Of a stretch of DNA of 64,000 bases, positions 45,182 through 52,962 are shown piece after piece. The stretch comes from GCA-2687025 sp964473525 (GTDB lineage Bacteria; Poribacteria; WGA-4E; GCA-2687025). A model generated the notes under the pieces. That model was not told the DNA's origin. It saw only the letters and a program-made list of their open reading frames with translations, and ran no database searches. Position 1 is the stretch's first letter. The number at the start of each line of letters is the position of its first letter. Location: NCBI GenBank assembly GCA_964473525.1, contig CAYYPK010000030.1, forward strand, positions 10,314-74,313, read 5' to 3'. Both the position numbers and the translations under genes were made by a program.

Positions 45182-45213
45182 GGCGGCGCTGGGGCGTGTG
45201 TTGGGGCGCCGCC
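45182..45213 (+). terminator. Hairpin after the DUF1552 gene
   Basis: An 8-bp perfect inverted repeat (GGCGGCGC / GCGCCGCC) with a 16-nt loop starts 10 bp after the DUF1552 stop. It lies before the tRNA promoter and probably ends the transcript. There is no T-run. Confidence 0.45.
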
Positions 45214-45250
45214 GGACGCGGCCGCGCGCGCGGCTGTTGCTGAGTCGGCG

Positions 45251-45280
45251 TTGACTTTGCTTCAGCGCGATCACTACAAT
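45251..45280 (+). promoter_or_regulatory. Sigma-70-type promoter for tRNA-Leu
   Basis: A TTGACT -35 (45251-45256) and TACAAT -10 (45275-45280) are separated by 18 bp. The predicted start is about 19 nt before the tRNA. It is one of only two near-consensus promoters I found in the window. Confidence 0.7.
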
Positions 45281-45305
45281 ACTTCTGCTCGTTTCCCTTC
45301 TCTGT

Positions 45306-45392
45306 GCCGAGATGGTGGAATTGGTAGACGCGCTAGCCTCAGGAGCTAGTGGGCGAAAGCCCATGGGGGTTCGAGTCCCCCTCTCGGCACCA
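45306..45392 (+). tRNA. tRNA-Leu (CAG)
   Basis: An 87-nt class II tRNA with CCA encoded. The acceptor stem pairs GCCGAGA with TCTCGGC. The anticodon loop in CCTCAGGAG gives anticodon CAG, and the long variable arm GGGCGAAAGCCC is typical of tRNA-Leu. The T-loop region reads GGGGGTTCGAGTCCCCC. No integrase or repeat lies beside it. It may be cotranscribed with folC. Confidence 0.95.
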
Positions 45393-45468
45393 CACCTTCC
45401 CTTGCGACTGACCTCTACGATCAGCTGGCCGCGAGCGCCTTCATCTTGTCGCATGGACGCTTCGCCGG

Positions 45469-46815
45469 GTGAACTACTCTGACGCTCGTCGGTACCTCGA
45501 TACGTACCTCAACTACGAGAAGGCGCCGCTGAACGCGCGCGTGCTGCGAGGGTTCAACCTGGCGCGCGTCGAGCGCGTGCTGGAGGCCGTGGGGTCGCCC
45601 CACCAGCGCGTGCCTGTCGTGCACATCGCTGGCACGAAGGGGAAGGGCTCCACGGCGACCTTCGTCTACCGTATTCTGCTCGCGGCCGGCTACCGAGCGG
45701 GGCTCTACACACAGCCGCACCTGGTGTCGCCACGCGAGCGTTTCCAGACGTGCGGCGGGTGCATCACACGAGCGCAGATGGCGGGTCTCCTGGAGCAACT
45801 CCAGCCCGCGTTCGACGAGCATCGCGAAAGCGAGTTGGGACGCCTCACCTTCTACGAAGTGTACACCGTGATGGCGTTCGCATACTTCGCGCAAGCGGCA
45901 CTAGATGTCGCCGTGCTCGAGGTCGGCATGGGTGGCAGGCTGGACGCCACGAACGTCGTCGATCCAGTGGTGTCGGTGGTAACGCCCGTTGACATTGACC
46001 ATGTAGATGCCTTGGGCAATACTCTTGAACAAATAGCTGGCGAGAAAGCGGGCATCATAAAGCCCGCGAAGCCTGTCGTCATGGGGCATCAGCAGACTTC
46101 GGCCGAGGCGGTCATACGTCGCGCCGCGGCAGCCGTCGAGGCACCGCTCGTCGACGTGAGGGCGGAGATTGAGACGACCCGTGCTGGCGCGCGGCTAGAC
46201 GCTGATGTTTGCAGTTTCCACGGACGTGATATCCGCCTCGGCGATGTTCGACTCCGCCTGGTCGGCGCCCATCAGACGCAGAACGCGGCTACTGCTATTG
46301 CGGTGGCCCGCCTCCTCCGCGACGCGGGGTGGTCGGTTCCCGGCCGAGCGATCCGCGACGGGCTGCAACAGGCGCGGATACACGGTCGTTTCCATGTTGT
46401 CCGCCTGCCGGACGGCAGGCGATGCGTCCTTGACGCGGCACACACACCCGCGTCTGGGGCGGCGCTGGCTCGTACGCTACGCGAAGCAACTAGTGGGGAA
46501 CCCATTACCTTGATCGTCGGGATGTCCTCGGACAAGGATGCGGCGGGATTCGCGCAAGCGTTGGCGCCCGCGGCATCACATGTAGTCCTCACCCGCGCCG
46601 AGTCGAATCCGCGCGCGTTCGATCCTGAACACCTTGCCGCCCTGTTCTCTCCCCATTGTGAGTCACTATCCGTCGAGCAGTCGTTGCCCGCCGCCGTTGC
46701 GAACGCTCCAGGCGACACGGTCTGCGTGACGGGTTCCGTCTATATCGTTGGCGACGCCCTGCGCGATGTCGCGCCGGACGCGTACTCCGAATTCCGTCGT
46801 GAGGTTGGTTTATGA
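45469..46815 (+). CDS. folC: Bifunctional dihydrofolate / folylpolyglutamate synthase
   Basis: A 448-residue Mur-ligase-family enzyme. It joins dihydropteroate and Glu and then adds further Glu residues to folate. The P-loop is HIAGTKGKGSTATFV, with LEVGMGGRLDATNV and the domain 2 ATP/Mg site as in FolC. FCSF-like DVCSFHGRDIRL and AHTPASGAAL are also conserved in position. The start is GTG; there is no strong ribosome binding site. The TGA overlaps the hppA ATG, so hppA is probably translationally coupled. Confidence 0.95.
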   Translation: MNYSDARRYLDTYLNYEKAPLNARVLRGFNLARVERVLEAVGSPHQRVPVVHIAGTKGKGSTATFVYRILLAAGYRAGLYTQPHLVSPRERFQTCGGCITRAQMAGLLEQLQPAFDEHRESELGRLTFYEVYTVMAFAYFAQAALDVAVLEVGMGGRLDATNVVDPVVSVVTPVDIDHVDALGNTLEQIAGEKAGIIKPAKPVVMGHQQTSAEAVIRRAAAAVEAPLVDVRAEIETTRAGARLDADVCSFHGRDIRLGDVRLRLVGAHQTQNAATAIAVARLLRDAGWSVPGRAIRDGLQQARIHGRFHVVRLPDGRRCVLDAAHTPASGAALARTLREATSGEPITLIVGMSSDKDAAGFAQALAPAASHVVLTRAESNPRAFDPEHLAALFSPHCESLSVEQSLPAAVANAPGDTVCVTGSVYIVGDALRDVAPDAYSEFRREVGL

Positions 46816-49262
46816 CAAGGATTGCTGGCGCGCCCGTCTGGGGTCGCGCTCTTAAGTCGAAGTGGCTGCGGGTCGATCTTTCGGTCGCTGCCTTCGTGCT
46901 GGCGCTGAACGCCGTCGCGACGGTGGTGGCGCACGCGGCCGACACCGTGGTGAAGGACCGCCCGCCGCTCCCGCTCATCTGGTGGGTCGCGCCGGTCGGG
47001 TCGGTCGTGGCGCTCCTATTTGCGTACGTCTTCTTCCGGTCGGTGGTCTCGAGGGACGAGGGCACGCCGGAGATGATCGAGATCGCACAGGCGGTGCGCG
47101 AAGGGGCCATGGCGTACCTGAAGCGGCAGTACAAGGTCGTCGCCGTCATCTTTGCCGTGCTGTTCGTGATCTTCCTGATCATGGCGTTCGGCATGAAGGC
47201 GCAGAACACGGTCGTGCCGTTCGCGTTCCTAACGGGTGGGCTGTTTTCAGGGCTGTGCGGGTTCTTCGGGATGAAGACCGCCACGCAGGCGTCGGCGCGC
47301 ACGACGCACGCGGCGCGGAGTAGCCTTAACGCCGGCTTGCAGGTGGCGTTCCGCGCGGGCGCGGTGATGGGTCTTGTGGTCGTCGGCTTCGCCCTCCTGG
47401 ACATTACCGGCTGGTTCCTGGCGCTCTACTATCTCTTCCCGGCTAGCTTCTTCAGCGGCAACCCGTTGCCGCAGATCACGGTCATCATGCTGAGCTTCGG
47501 GATGGGGGCCTCCACCCAGGCGCTGTTTGCGCGCGTGGGCGGCGGGATCTACACGAAGGCCGCTGACGTCGGCGCGGACATCGTGGGGAAGGTGGAAGCA
47601 GGCCTCCCCGAGGACGACCCACGCAACGCGGCGACCATCGCGGACAACGTTGGTGACAACGTCGGCGATGTCGCGGGCATGGGCGCGGACCTGTACGAGT
47701 CCTACGCTGGGTCCATCCTCGCTACGGCCGCCCTGGGCGTTGCCGCCGTCTCGGTGCAGGCGCGCAAGACCCCGGAGTTCTTGCAGATTGACGGCGTTGC
47801 GATTTCCGAGATGGCGATGCAGTTGAAGTACCTCGCCGCGCCGATGGTGCTGGCGGGTATCGGCATCTTCCTCTCCATCCTGGGCGTGTACGTGGTCCGT
47901 GCGAACGAGAACGCGACGATGCGCAGCCTGCTCAACGCGTTGTCTCGTAGCGTGAACCTCAGCTCAATCGCCATCGCCGCTGCGGCGATCGGCGTGCTGC
48001 ATATGCTCGAAATCCCCAACATGTGGAACGTGTGGGGAGCGATCGTCGTGGGTCTCGTGTCGGGAATCATCATCGGCAAGGCGACGGAGTACTACACGTC
48101 GCACGAGTACAAGCCGACGCAGAAGCTGTCGGAGCAGGCTCTCACCGGCGCGGGCACGACGATCATCGACGGCATCGCCGTGGGGATGATGTCCACCGGC
48201 ATTCCGGTCGTCACCATCGTCATTGCCATCATACTCAGCTACTACCTCCCAGGCGGCGGACAGAGCCCGCTGCTCGGCCTCTATGGCATTGGCATCGCCG
48301 CCGTGGGGATGCTGTCCACGCTGGGTCTAACTCTGGCCACGGACGCGTACGGGCCTATCGCTGACAATGCCGGCGGCAACGCCGAGATGTCGGGCCTGCC
48401 GCCGGAAGTGCGGCAGCGCACCGACCAGTTGGACGCTCTGGGTAACACTACCGCAGCGACCGGCAAGGGCTTCGCCATCGGCTCGGCGGCTCTCACCGCC
48501 ATGGCGCTCCTCGCCGCGTACATCGAGGAGATCCGCTTCGGGCTGATGCACCTGGCGCACATGACAGACCTCAGCATTGATGCGCTTGACGCGAACCTGC
48601 AGCCGATCAAGGTGGATGTGCCCATTGAGCAGGCTACCATCGCACACTTCATGGATTACTACGACGTCACGCTCATGAACCCGAACGTCCTCGTGGGGCT
48701 GTTCATGGGGTCCGTGATGGCGTTCTTCTTCTGCGCGCTGACCATGAAGGCGGTCGGTCGCGCGGCGGGAGCCATGGTCGACGAGGTGCGGCGGCAAATC
48801 CGCGAGATACCAGGCATCATGGAGGGCGAGACCAAGCCGGACTACGCGCGCTGCGTGGAGATCTCCACGGTTGGCGCTCAGCGTGAGATGGTCGTGCCAT
48901 CGCTGCTCGCCATCGCTGCTCCCATCGTCGTCGGGATCCTGTTTAGCGTACCTGGCGTGCTTGGGCTGCTCGCGGGCGGGCTTGCCGCGGGCTTCGTCCT
49001 CGCCGTCATGATGGCGAACGCGGGCGGCGCGTGGGACAACGCCAAGAAGTACATTGAGGAAGGACACCACGGCGGCAAAGGCTCGGAAGCGCACAAAGCC
49101 GCCGTTGTCGGCGACACCGTGGGCGATCCCTTCAAGGACACGTCCGGTCCCTCGCTGAACATCCTCATCAAGCTGATGGCGATGGTGTCCATCGTGTTCG
49201 CGGGCTTCATCGCCAAATACGCCGGCACGTCGGGGATTCTCGAGAACATACTCGGCGGTTAG
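46812..49262 (+). CDS. hppA: Membrane-bound pyrophosphatase, potassium-dependent type
   Basis: An 816-residue ion-translocating pyrophosphatase that uses PPi hydrolysis to pump H+ or Na+. About 16 hydrophobic segments are present, with an extra N-terminal helix and a long linker before the usual start. The PPi/Mg site is DVGADIVGKVEAGLPEDDPRN plus DNVGDNVGDVAGMGADLYESY, seen across residues ~255-300. The motif GNTTAATGKG has Ala where potassium-independent enzymes have Lys, so it should be potassium-dependent. The ion (H+ or Na+) cannot be decided. It overlaps folC by 4 bp. Confidence 0.95.
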   Translation: MTRIAGAPVWGRALKSKWLRVDLSVAAFVLALNAVATVVAHAADTVVKDRPPLPLIWWVAPVGSVVALLFAYVFFRSVVSRDEGTPEMIEIAQAVREGAMAYLKRQYKVVAVIFAVLFVIFLIMAFGMKAQNTVVPFAFLTGGLFSGLCGFFGMKTATQASARTTHAARSSLNAGLQVAFRAGAVMGLVVVGFALLDITGWFLALYYLFPASFFSGNPLPQITVIMLSFGMGASTQALFARVGGGIYTKAADVGADIVGKVEAGLPEDDPRNAATIADNVGDNVGDVAGMGADLYESYAGSILATAALGVAAVSVQARKTPEFLQIDGVAISEMAMQLKYLAAPMVLAGIGIFLSILGVYVVRANENATMRSLLNALSRSVNLSSIAIAAAAIGVLHMLEIPNMWNVWGAIVVGLVSGIIIGKATEYYTSHEYKPTQKLSEQALTGAGTTIIDGIAVGMMSTGIPVVTIVIAIILSYYLPGGGQSPLLGLYGIGIAAVGMLSTLGLTLATDAYGPIADNAGGNAEMSGLPPEVRQRTDQLDALGNTTAATGKGFAIGSAALTAMALLAAYIEEIRFGLMHLAHMTDLSIDALDANLQPIKVDVPIEQATIAHFMDYYDVTLMNPNVLVGLFMGSVMAFFFCALTMKAVGRAAGAMVDEVRRQIREIPGIMEGETKPDYARCVEISTVGAQREMVVPSLLAIAAPIVVGILFSVPGVLGLLAGGLAAGFVLAVMMANAGGAWDNAKKYIEEGHHGGKGSEAHKAAVVGDTVGDPFKDTSGPSLNILIKLMAMVSIVFAGFIAKYAGTSGILENILGG

Positions 49263-49287
49263 TTGACCCGTATCAGACTCGCGACCG

Positions 49288-49315
49288 GAGTGGGGCGGCG
49301 CAAGCCGCCCCACTC
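49288..49315 (+). terminator. Hairpin after hppA
   Basis: A perfect 12-bp stem (GAGTGGGGCGGC / GCCGCCCCACTC) with a GCAA tetraloop begins 26 bp after the hppA stop. It is the strongest terminator-like structure in this part of the window, although it lacks a T-tract. Confidence 0.7.
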
Positions 49316-49364
49316 TCGCGTACGCCGGCCGGGCGTCGTGCCCTCGCATGGGAAGGGGCACGCC

Positions 49365-49741
49365 ATGTGCGGAGCGGGTCGGACGGCTGTCGCCTGGCTT
49401 ACCTGCGTGGCGGCCGGGGTAGGATGCGCCGCCGACGCACCCAAACCCTGTGAGGACGGGCGGTCGGCTCCCCGAGCCGGGCCTCTGAGTCCGGCGACGG
49501 ATTGGCGCCCTGTGCTGGTCAGCATGTCGCCGTGGAGGATGTCGTGCCGACTGGCGGTGGGACTGAGGCGACGTTCCGCTGGAGCTCTGGCCCTGGTCGC
49601 GTGGCGGCACACCTCGACGGCATGGGGCATGTGCTACCTGGCGTCCCGCGCGCGCGGGCGCTCCGCCTGCGCGCGCCCAACGGGGCGTTGCGGTGGGACT
49701 TGGGCGGACGGCGCCGATTCACGCACGTCTATCCCGAGTGA
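49365..49741 (+). pseudogene. Possible small lipoprotein gene, frame-broken near the assembly gap
   Basis: The first frame starts at an ATG (49365) with GGAAGGGG upstream. It has a plausible lipoprotein leader (MCGAGRTAVAWLTC, lipobox AAGVGC). Near 49450-49500 it loses coding character, while the +2 frame then reads LAPCAGQHVAVEDVVPTGGG and GRRRFTHVYPE to a stop at 49741. A shifted ~125-residue lipoprotein would explain both parts. It lies within 60 bp of a run of Ns, where sequence quality may be low. I do not recognise the protein and the call is tentative. Confidence 0.3.
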
Positions 49742-49797
49742 AGGTCACGCGCGCGGCGTGTGACCGATCGACCCAGGATCCGGGGCGTCGGCAGTCC

Positions 49798-49807
49798 NNN
49801 NNNNNNN
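49798..49807. other. Assembly gap (10 N)
   Basis: Ten ambiguous bases. This is a scaffold join; the true distance between the flanking sequences is unknown, and any gene spanning it would be broken. Confidence 0.99.
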
Positions 49808-49812
49808 GTGTG

Positions 49813-50457
49813 CTACTTGAGGAGGCCGTCCCGCAGGAGATCCTCGGGCGAGCTGCTGTCTCCGCCCGTCGCGGGGCCCTCCGGCTCCGCCGGGGCGTCT
49901 GGCGCCTTCGAGCCGCCGGGGCCGAGGATCTGGATCTCCTTAATCTCCACCCGGACGTTCGTCTCGTCCCGCACCTCGGTGTAGATGCCGTTCTTCACGA
50001 TGGCCACGTCGCGCTGGGCCCTATCGTTGATCCCTTCGGTTACGCGGATCTTCACGCCGCTTGCCCTTACGAGACCTATGGGGTTCAGCACGAGTTTCGG
50101 CCCTATGAGACCGGCGTACTTGCTGTTGAGCTCCCAGCCGTTCGACGCTGTCTCAAAGTACAAGTCGAGGGCCATGATCTCATCTGAGTGGATGACGATC
50201 TTCCTAATCGTCCGCTCCGTGGGGAACAGCACGACGGCCTCGGTCGGCGGTGACTCGAACCGGGGCGTCTCGTCGATCGCGATAGTGCGTTCGGACAGGC
50301 CTCCGCTGCGCGGATCGCCGTCTACCCAGCTCGGGTGAACGGCTAGGGTACCGGGCATGAGGGCGAGGTTCACGTTGGGCTGCGGCACGATGACCCCGCA
50401 ACCCGACAGCAGTATAAGCGTGACCAATACGATCGGCGCGGTCCGGCGCATATGCAT
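49813..50457 (-). CDS. Lipoprotein of unknown function (paralogue B)
   Basis: A 214-residue predicted lipoprotein. The leader RRTAPIVLVTLILLSGC ends in an LSGC lipobox. The mature part has a beta-sandwich feel, with PTEAVVLFPTERTIRKIVIHSDEIMALDLYFET across residues ~70-105. A Ser/Pro-rich tail ends SSPEDLLRDGLLK. It is a diverged duplicate of the next gene. The start at 50457 is chosen by alignment with that paralogue and the GGGAG site just upstream; the open frame extends to 50610. The end lies 5 bp from the N gap. Function unknown. Confidence 0.75.
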   Translation of the reverse strand: MHMRRTAPIVLVTLILLSGCGVIVPQPNVNLALMPGTLAVHPSWVDGDPRSGGLSERTIAIDETPRFESPPTEAVVLFPTERTIRKIVIHSDEIMALDLYFETASNGWELNSKYAGLIGPKLVLNPIGLVRASGVKIRVTEGINDRAQRDVAIVKNGIYTEVRDETNVRVEIKEIQILGPGGSKAPDAPAEPEGPATGGDSSSPEDLLRDGLLK

Positions 50458-50662
50458 CGTCGCTCCCTTGCGTGAGACGTGCCCGACGCTCGACGGATTC
50501 CCTGTGCGGAACGCCGTCATGTGTGTTGCATCGGCGCGGCTGAGCCACGCCCTACGCACGGCGGCGACGGGCGCCCGCCGAACAGGCCCCGGGGCGCCAG
50601 TGAGAACCATGTGGCGCGCCGGGTCGCCAGGAGTGGTGAGCTGCTGGTCCCGTGGGTCGTAG

Positions 50663-51325
50663 TCAGTTGAGCAGCCCGTCCAGGAGCAGATCCTCGGGAG
50701 TACTACTCGCGTCCTCGGTCGTCTCGGAGGCGTCCTCCTCCGCGGCGGGGTCGACAGCCTTCGCGGTCGCTGGCCCGAGAACCTCGATCTCCTTGATCTC
50801 TACCGGAGCGTTCGTGGCGCCCGTAATCCAGGTGAATCCGCCGGTCCGCTCCACGTTCTCCTGCCGTATCTTCTTGTCGCCCGTGCCTTTGCGGATACGG
50901 AGCTTCACGCCGCTGGCGCTTACCAGACGTCTGCACTTTAGCACGATCTTCGGTCCCTTCAGACCGTCGTATCTGTCGTGGAGCATCCAGCCGCTCGTGG
51001 GGGTTTCGAACAGCAGGTCGAGGCTCATGATCTGATCTGAGTGGACGACGATCTTGGTAATCGTCCTCTCGGCGGGGAGCAGCACCACTGCTTCCGTCGG
51101 CGGGGAGGTGAGCCCAGAGCGCCTGGTGCTGTCGTCCGCAGGCGGCTCGGACGCGCCCGAGATACGCAGGTCGCCGTCGATCAGACCCGGGTGGTTCGCG
51201 CGGGTACCCTCCAGGAGCGCGAAGTTCTCGCTCGGCTGTGGCGCGAACATCTTCTGGACGCCTGAGCAACCCGACAGCAATACGAGCGCGACCAGTGCGA
51301 TCGGCGCGGTTCGGTGGATCTGCAT
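50663..51325 (-). CDS. Lipoprotein of unknown function (paralogue A)
   Basis: A 220-residue lipoprotein with the leader RTAPIALVALVLLSGC. It shares with paralogue B the segments PTEAVVLLPAERTITKIVVHSDQIM, LRIRKG or KIRVTEG, VEIKEIEVLGPA and the tail TPEDLLLDGLLN. GGGAG precedes the ATG. It is 24 bp downstream of the peptidase-like gene and so probably cotranscribed with it. The two copies are separated by about 205 bp. Function unknown. Confidence 0.75.
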   Translation of the reverse strand: MQIHRTAPIALVALVLLSGCSGVQKMFAPQPSENFALLEGTRANHPGLIDGDLRISGASEPPADDSTRRSGLTSPPTEAVVLLPAERTITKIVVHSDQIMSLDLLFETPTSGWMLHDRYDGLKGPKIVLKCRRLVSASGVKLRIRKGTGDKKIRQENVERTGGFTWITGATNAPVEIKEIEVLGPATAKAVDPAAEEDASETTEDASSTPEDLLLDGLLN

Positions 51326-51349
51326 TGCCGCTCCCTTGCGTGAGACTTG

Positions 51350-52279
51350 CTAGAGGCTGGACACGTCGAACGCTATCTCTTCGAAGAACGGAGCCACATC
51401 CGCTCCCGTCACATCGTTGAGGGTGTCCACGATGGTGGCCAGCGATAGGCCAGTACCAGACAGATGCGCCTTGGTGCGCAGCAACTCTTGGAAGAAGAGC
51501 GGGTACACATGCGCGCCATACCGTCTGCTGATTTCGCGGACGATGGCATAGGCGGACCCGTACGTCTCCAGGCTTCTCTCGGGCAGCCCACTCTCGTGTC
51601 CGCGCCACGTCTGGATCACGTTGTAGCCGCGATCGTCCAGACCAATGGGGGCAATCGTGAACTTCGCTAGGTCGATGCGCTTGCTCTTGCCGTAGTCGAC
51701 CTCGACGAGGGTGGCTATCCCCTCCGCGAACCACGCCGGGAGGCGGTAGGCGCCCAAGAGCGCGTGGGTCATCTCGTGGGCGAGGACCGTCCTGTCCTCG
51801 AACGACTCCTTGGCGAAGTAGATCACTGAGTTCTCACTGCCCTCGACCATGGCGCGACGGGTACCACTCTCCTGCCATGATGTGGCCGTGTAGGCATCGC
51901 TGGAGCTGCCGCGAAGCGTCGGAGCGATCACCACACGAAGCTCCTTGTTGGCCGCGAGGCCGAACAGCTCGCCGACGAATTCGTAGCCGCCGTTCAGGAT
52001 CTCGCTCGCTTCCACACCGCGGTCGTGGCGCGCGGCCTGCGTCTCGTAGCCCGCCACCTGGTCGAAGGCGTGGTCGAATTCGAAGCGGAACCGCGTGTCA
52101 CGGAACGTGTAGCCGTCCTCCAGCGCGCCGAGTCCACCCTCAATCACCTCGTACAGCTCCGCAGTCGAGTTCCCGCGCGCGTCTCTGATGTGCTTGGGCA
52201 GCTTGCGCGGCCCCTGCGCGCAACCCAACGCGGCGAACCCGACGGCGACAAGCAAGGCGTAGGTCAGTCTTCGGTGCAC
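51350..52279 (-). CDS. Peptidase-MA-like metallopeptidase lipoprotein
   Basis: A 309-residue lipoprotein with leader AVGFAALGC. The zinc motif HEMTH (in VLAHEMTHALLG) and the downstream Glu in PAWFAEGIATLVE identify a gluzincin-type peptidase (Peptidase_MA). Family length is normal. It probably acts on envelope proteins from a membrane-anchored position. The stop-start spacing to the upstream thioredoxin-like gene is only 5 bp, so the two are coupled. Confidence 0.85.
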   Translation of the reverse strand: MHRRLTYALLVAVGFAALGCAQGPRKLPKHIRDARGNSTAELYEVIEGGLGALEDGYTFRDTRFRFEFDHAFDQVAGYETQAARHDRGVEASEILNGGYEFVGELFGLAANKELRVVIAPTLRGSSSDAYTATSWQESGTRRAMVEGSENSVIYFAKESFEDRTVLAHEMTHALLGAYRLPAWFAEGIATLVEVDYGKSKRIDLAKFTIAPIGLDDRGYNVIQTWRGHESGLPERSLETYGSAYAIVREISRRYGAHVYPLFFQELLRTKAHLSGTGLSLATIVDTLNDVTGADVAPFFEEIAFDVSSL

Positions 52280-52284
52280 CGCAT

Positions 52285-52869
52285 CTATCCCTTTGACGCG
52301 TTGCTCACGGCGGCGAGGAAGCCTGCCTTTGACGGCGCGCCAACGAAGCTCTGCGCGATACGACCCTCGGCGTCTATGACGAACGTCGTTGGGATGCTAG
52401 TGACGCCTCCATAGAGACCGGCGACGCCTGCGGTGTCGATGGCCACGGGATACGTCATCCCACGCGCCTCCACGAAGTCGACCACCACGTCCCTGCCCTT
52501 CCTGTCCAGTGATACGCCCAGAACCTCGACACGATCCGGCCCGACTTCCTCACGGATGGCTATCAGGTCTGGGATCTCGCGGACGCAGGGAGGGCACCAC
52601 GTGGCCCAGAAGTTCAGCAGCACCACCTTGCCGCGGAAGTCCGACAGACGGATGCGGGCGCCGGACAGGTCGGTAAGTTCGAAGTCGGGCGCCGTCCGAC
52701 GAACCGTCGCGCCATCGGCGGTGGCAACGGCGTTCGTGGGCCGCCCGGCTCTCATGCGCGCGAGGCGATCGGCGGCCGTGCCGGGCTCGAGGCAGCCCAG
52801 AAGGGCGACTGCCATCGCGAGCGTCAGGGCCGATGTCAGCACACGCACGGTGCAATTCGCTATTCGCAT
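52285..52869 (-). CDS. TlpA/ResA-like thiol-disulfide oxidoreductase lipoprotein
   Basis: A 194-residue membrane-anchored thioredoxin-fold protein. The leader ends in LLGC. The active site is WCPPC, followed by VREIPDL and the cis-Pro in SIPTTFVID. Such proteins reduce periplasmic disulfides, often during cytochrome c maturation; no ccm gene is here. The frame opens at 52941; the ATG at 52869 has GAGG upstream and starts the leader. It is the second gene of the five-lipoprotein run. Confidence 0.88.
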   Translation of the reverse strand: MRIANCTVRVLTSALTLAMAVALLGCLEPGTAADRLARMRAGRPTNAVATADGATVRRTAPDFELTDLSGARIRLSDFRGKVVLLNFWATWCPPCVREIPDLIAIREEVGPDRVEVLGVSLDRKGRDVVVDFVEARGMTYPVAIDTAGVAGLYGGVTSIPTTFVIDAEGRIAQSFVGAPSKAGFLAAVSNASKG

Positions 52870-52962
52870 GCACAACGTCCTCAGGGCAGTTGAGTCAGCG
52901 TCGAGCGAGTGGGCAGGCATCGCTAACGCCTGGCAGTGCAAAGTATAGGTAGGTGGACAAGT

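Noticed and set aside
45306..45392. tRNA-Leu as an integration site for a mobile element
   Set aside because: No integrase, direct repeat of the tRNA end or change in gene content follows; folC and hppA are housekeeping genes.
43907..45454. 515-residue minus-strand frame opposite the DUF1552 gene and tRNA
   Set aside because: It crosses a tRNA gene and a recognised protein family on the other strand.
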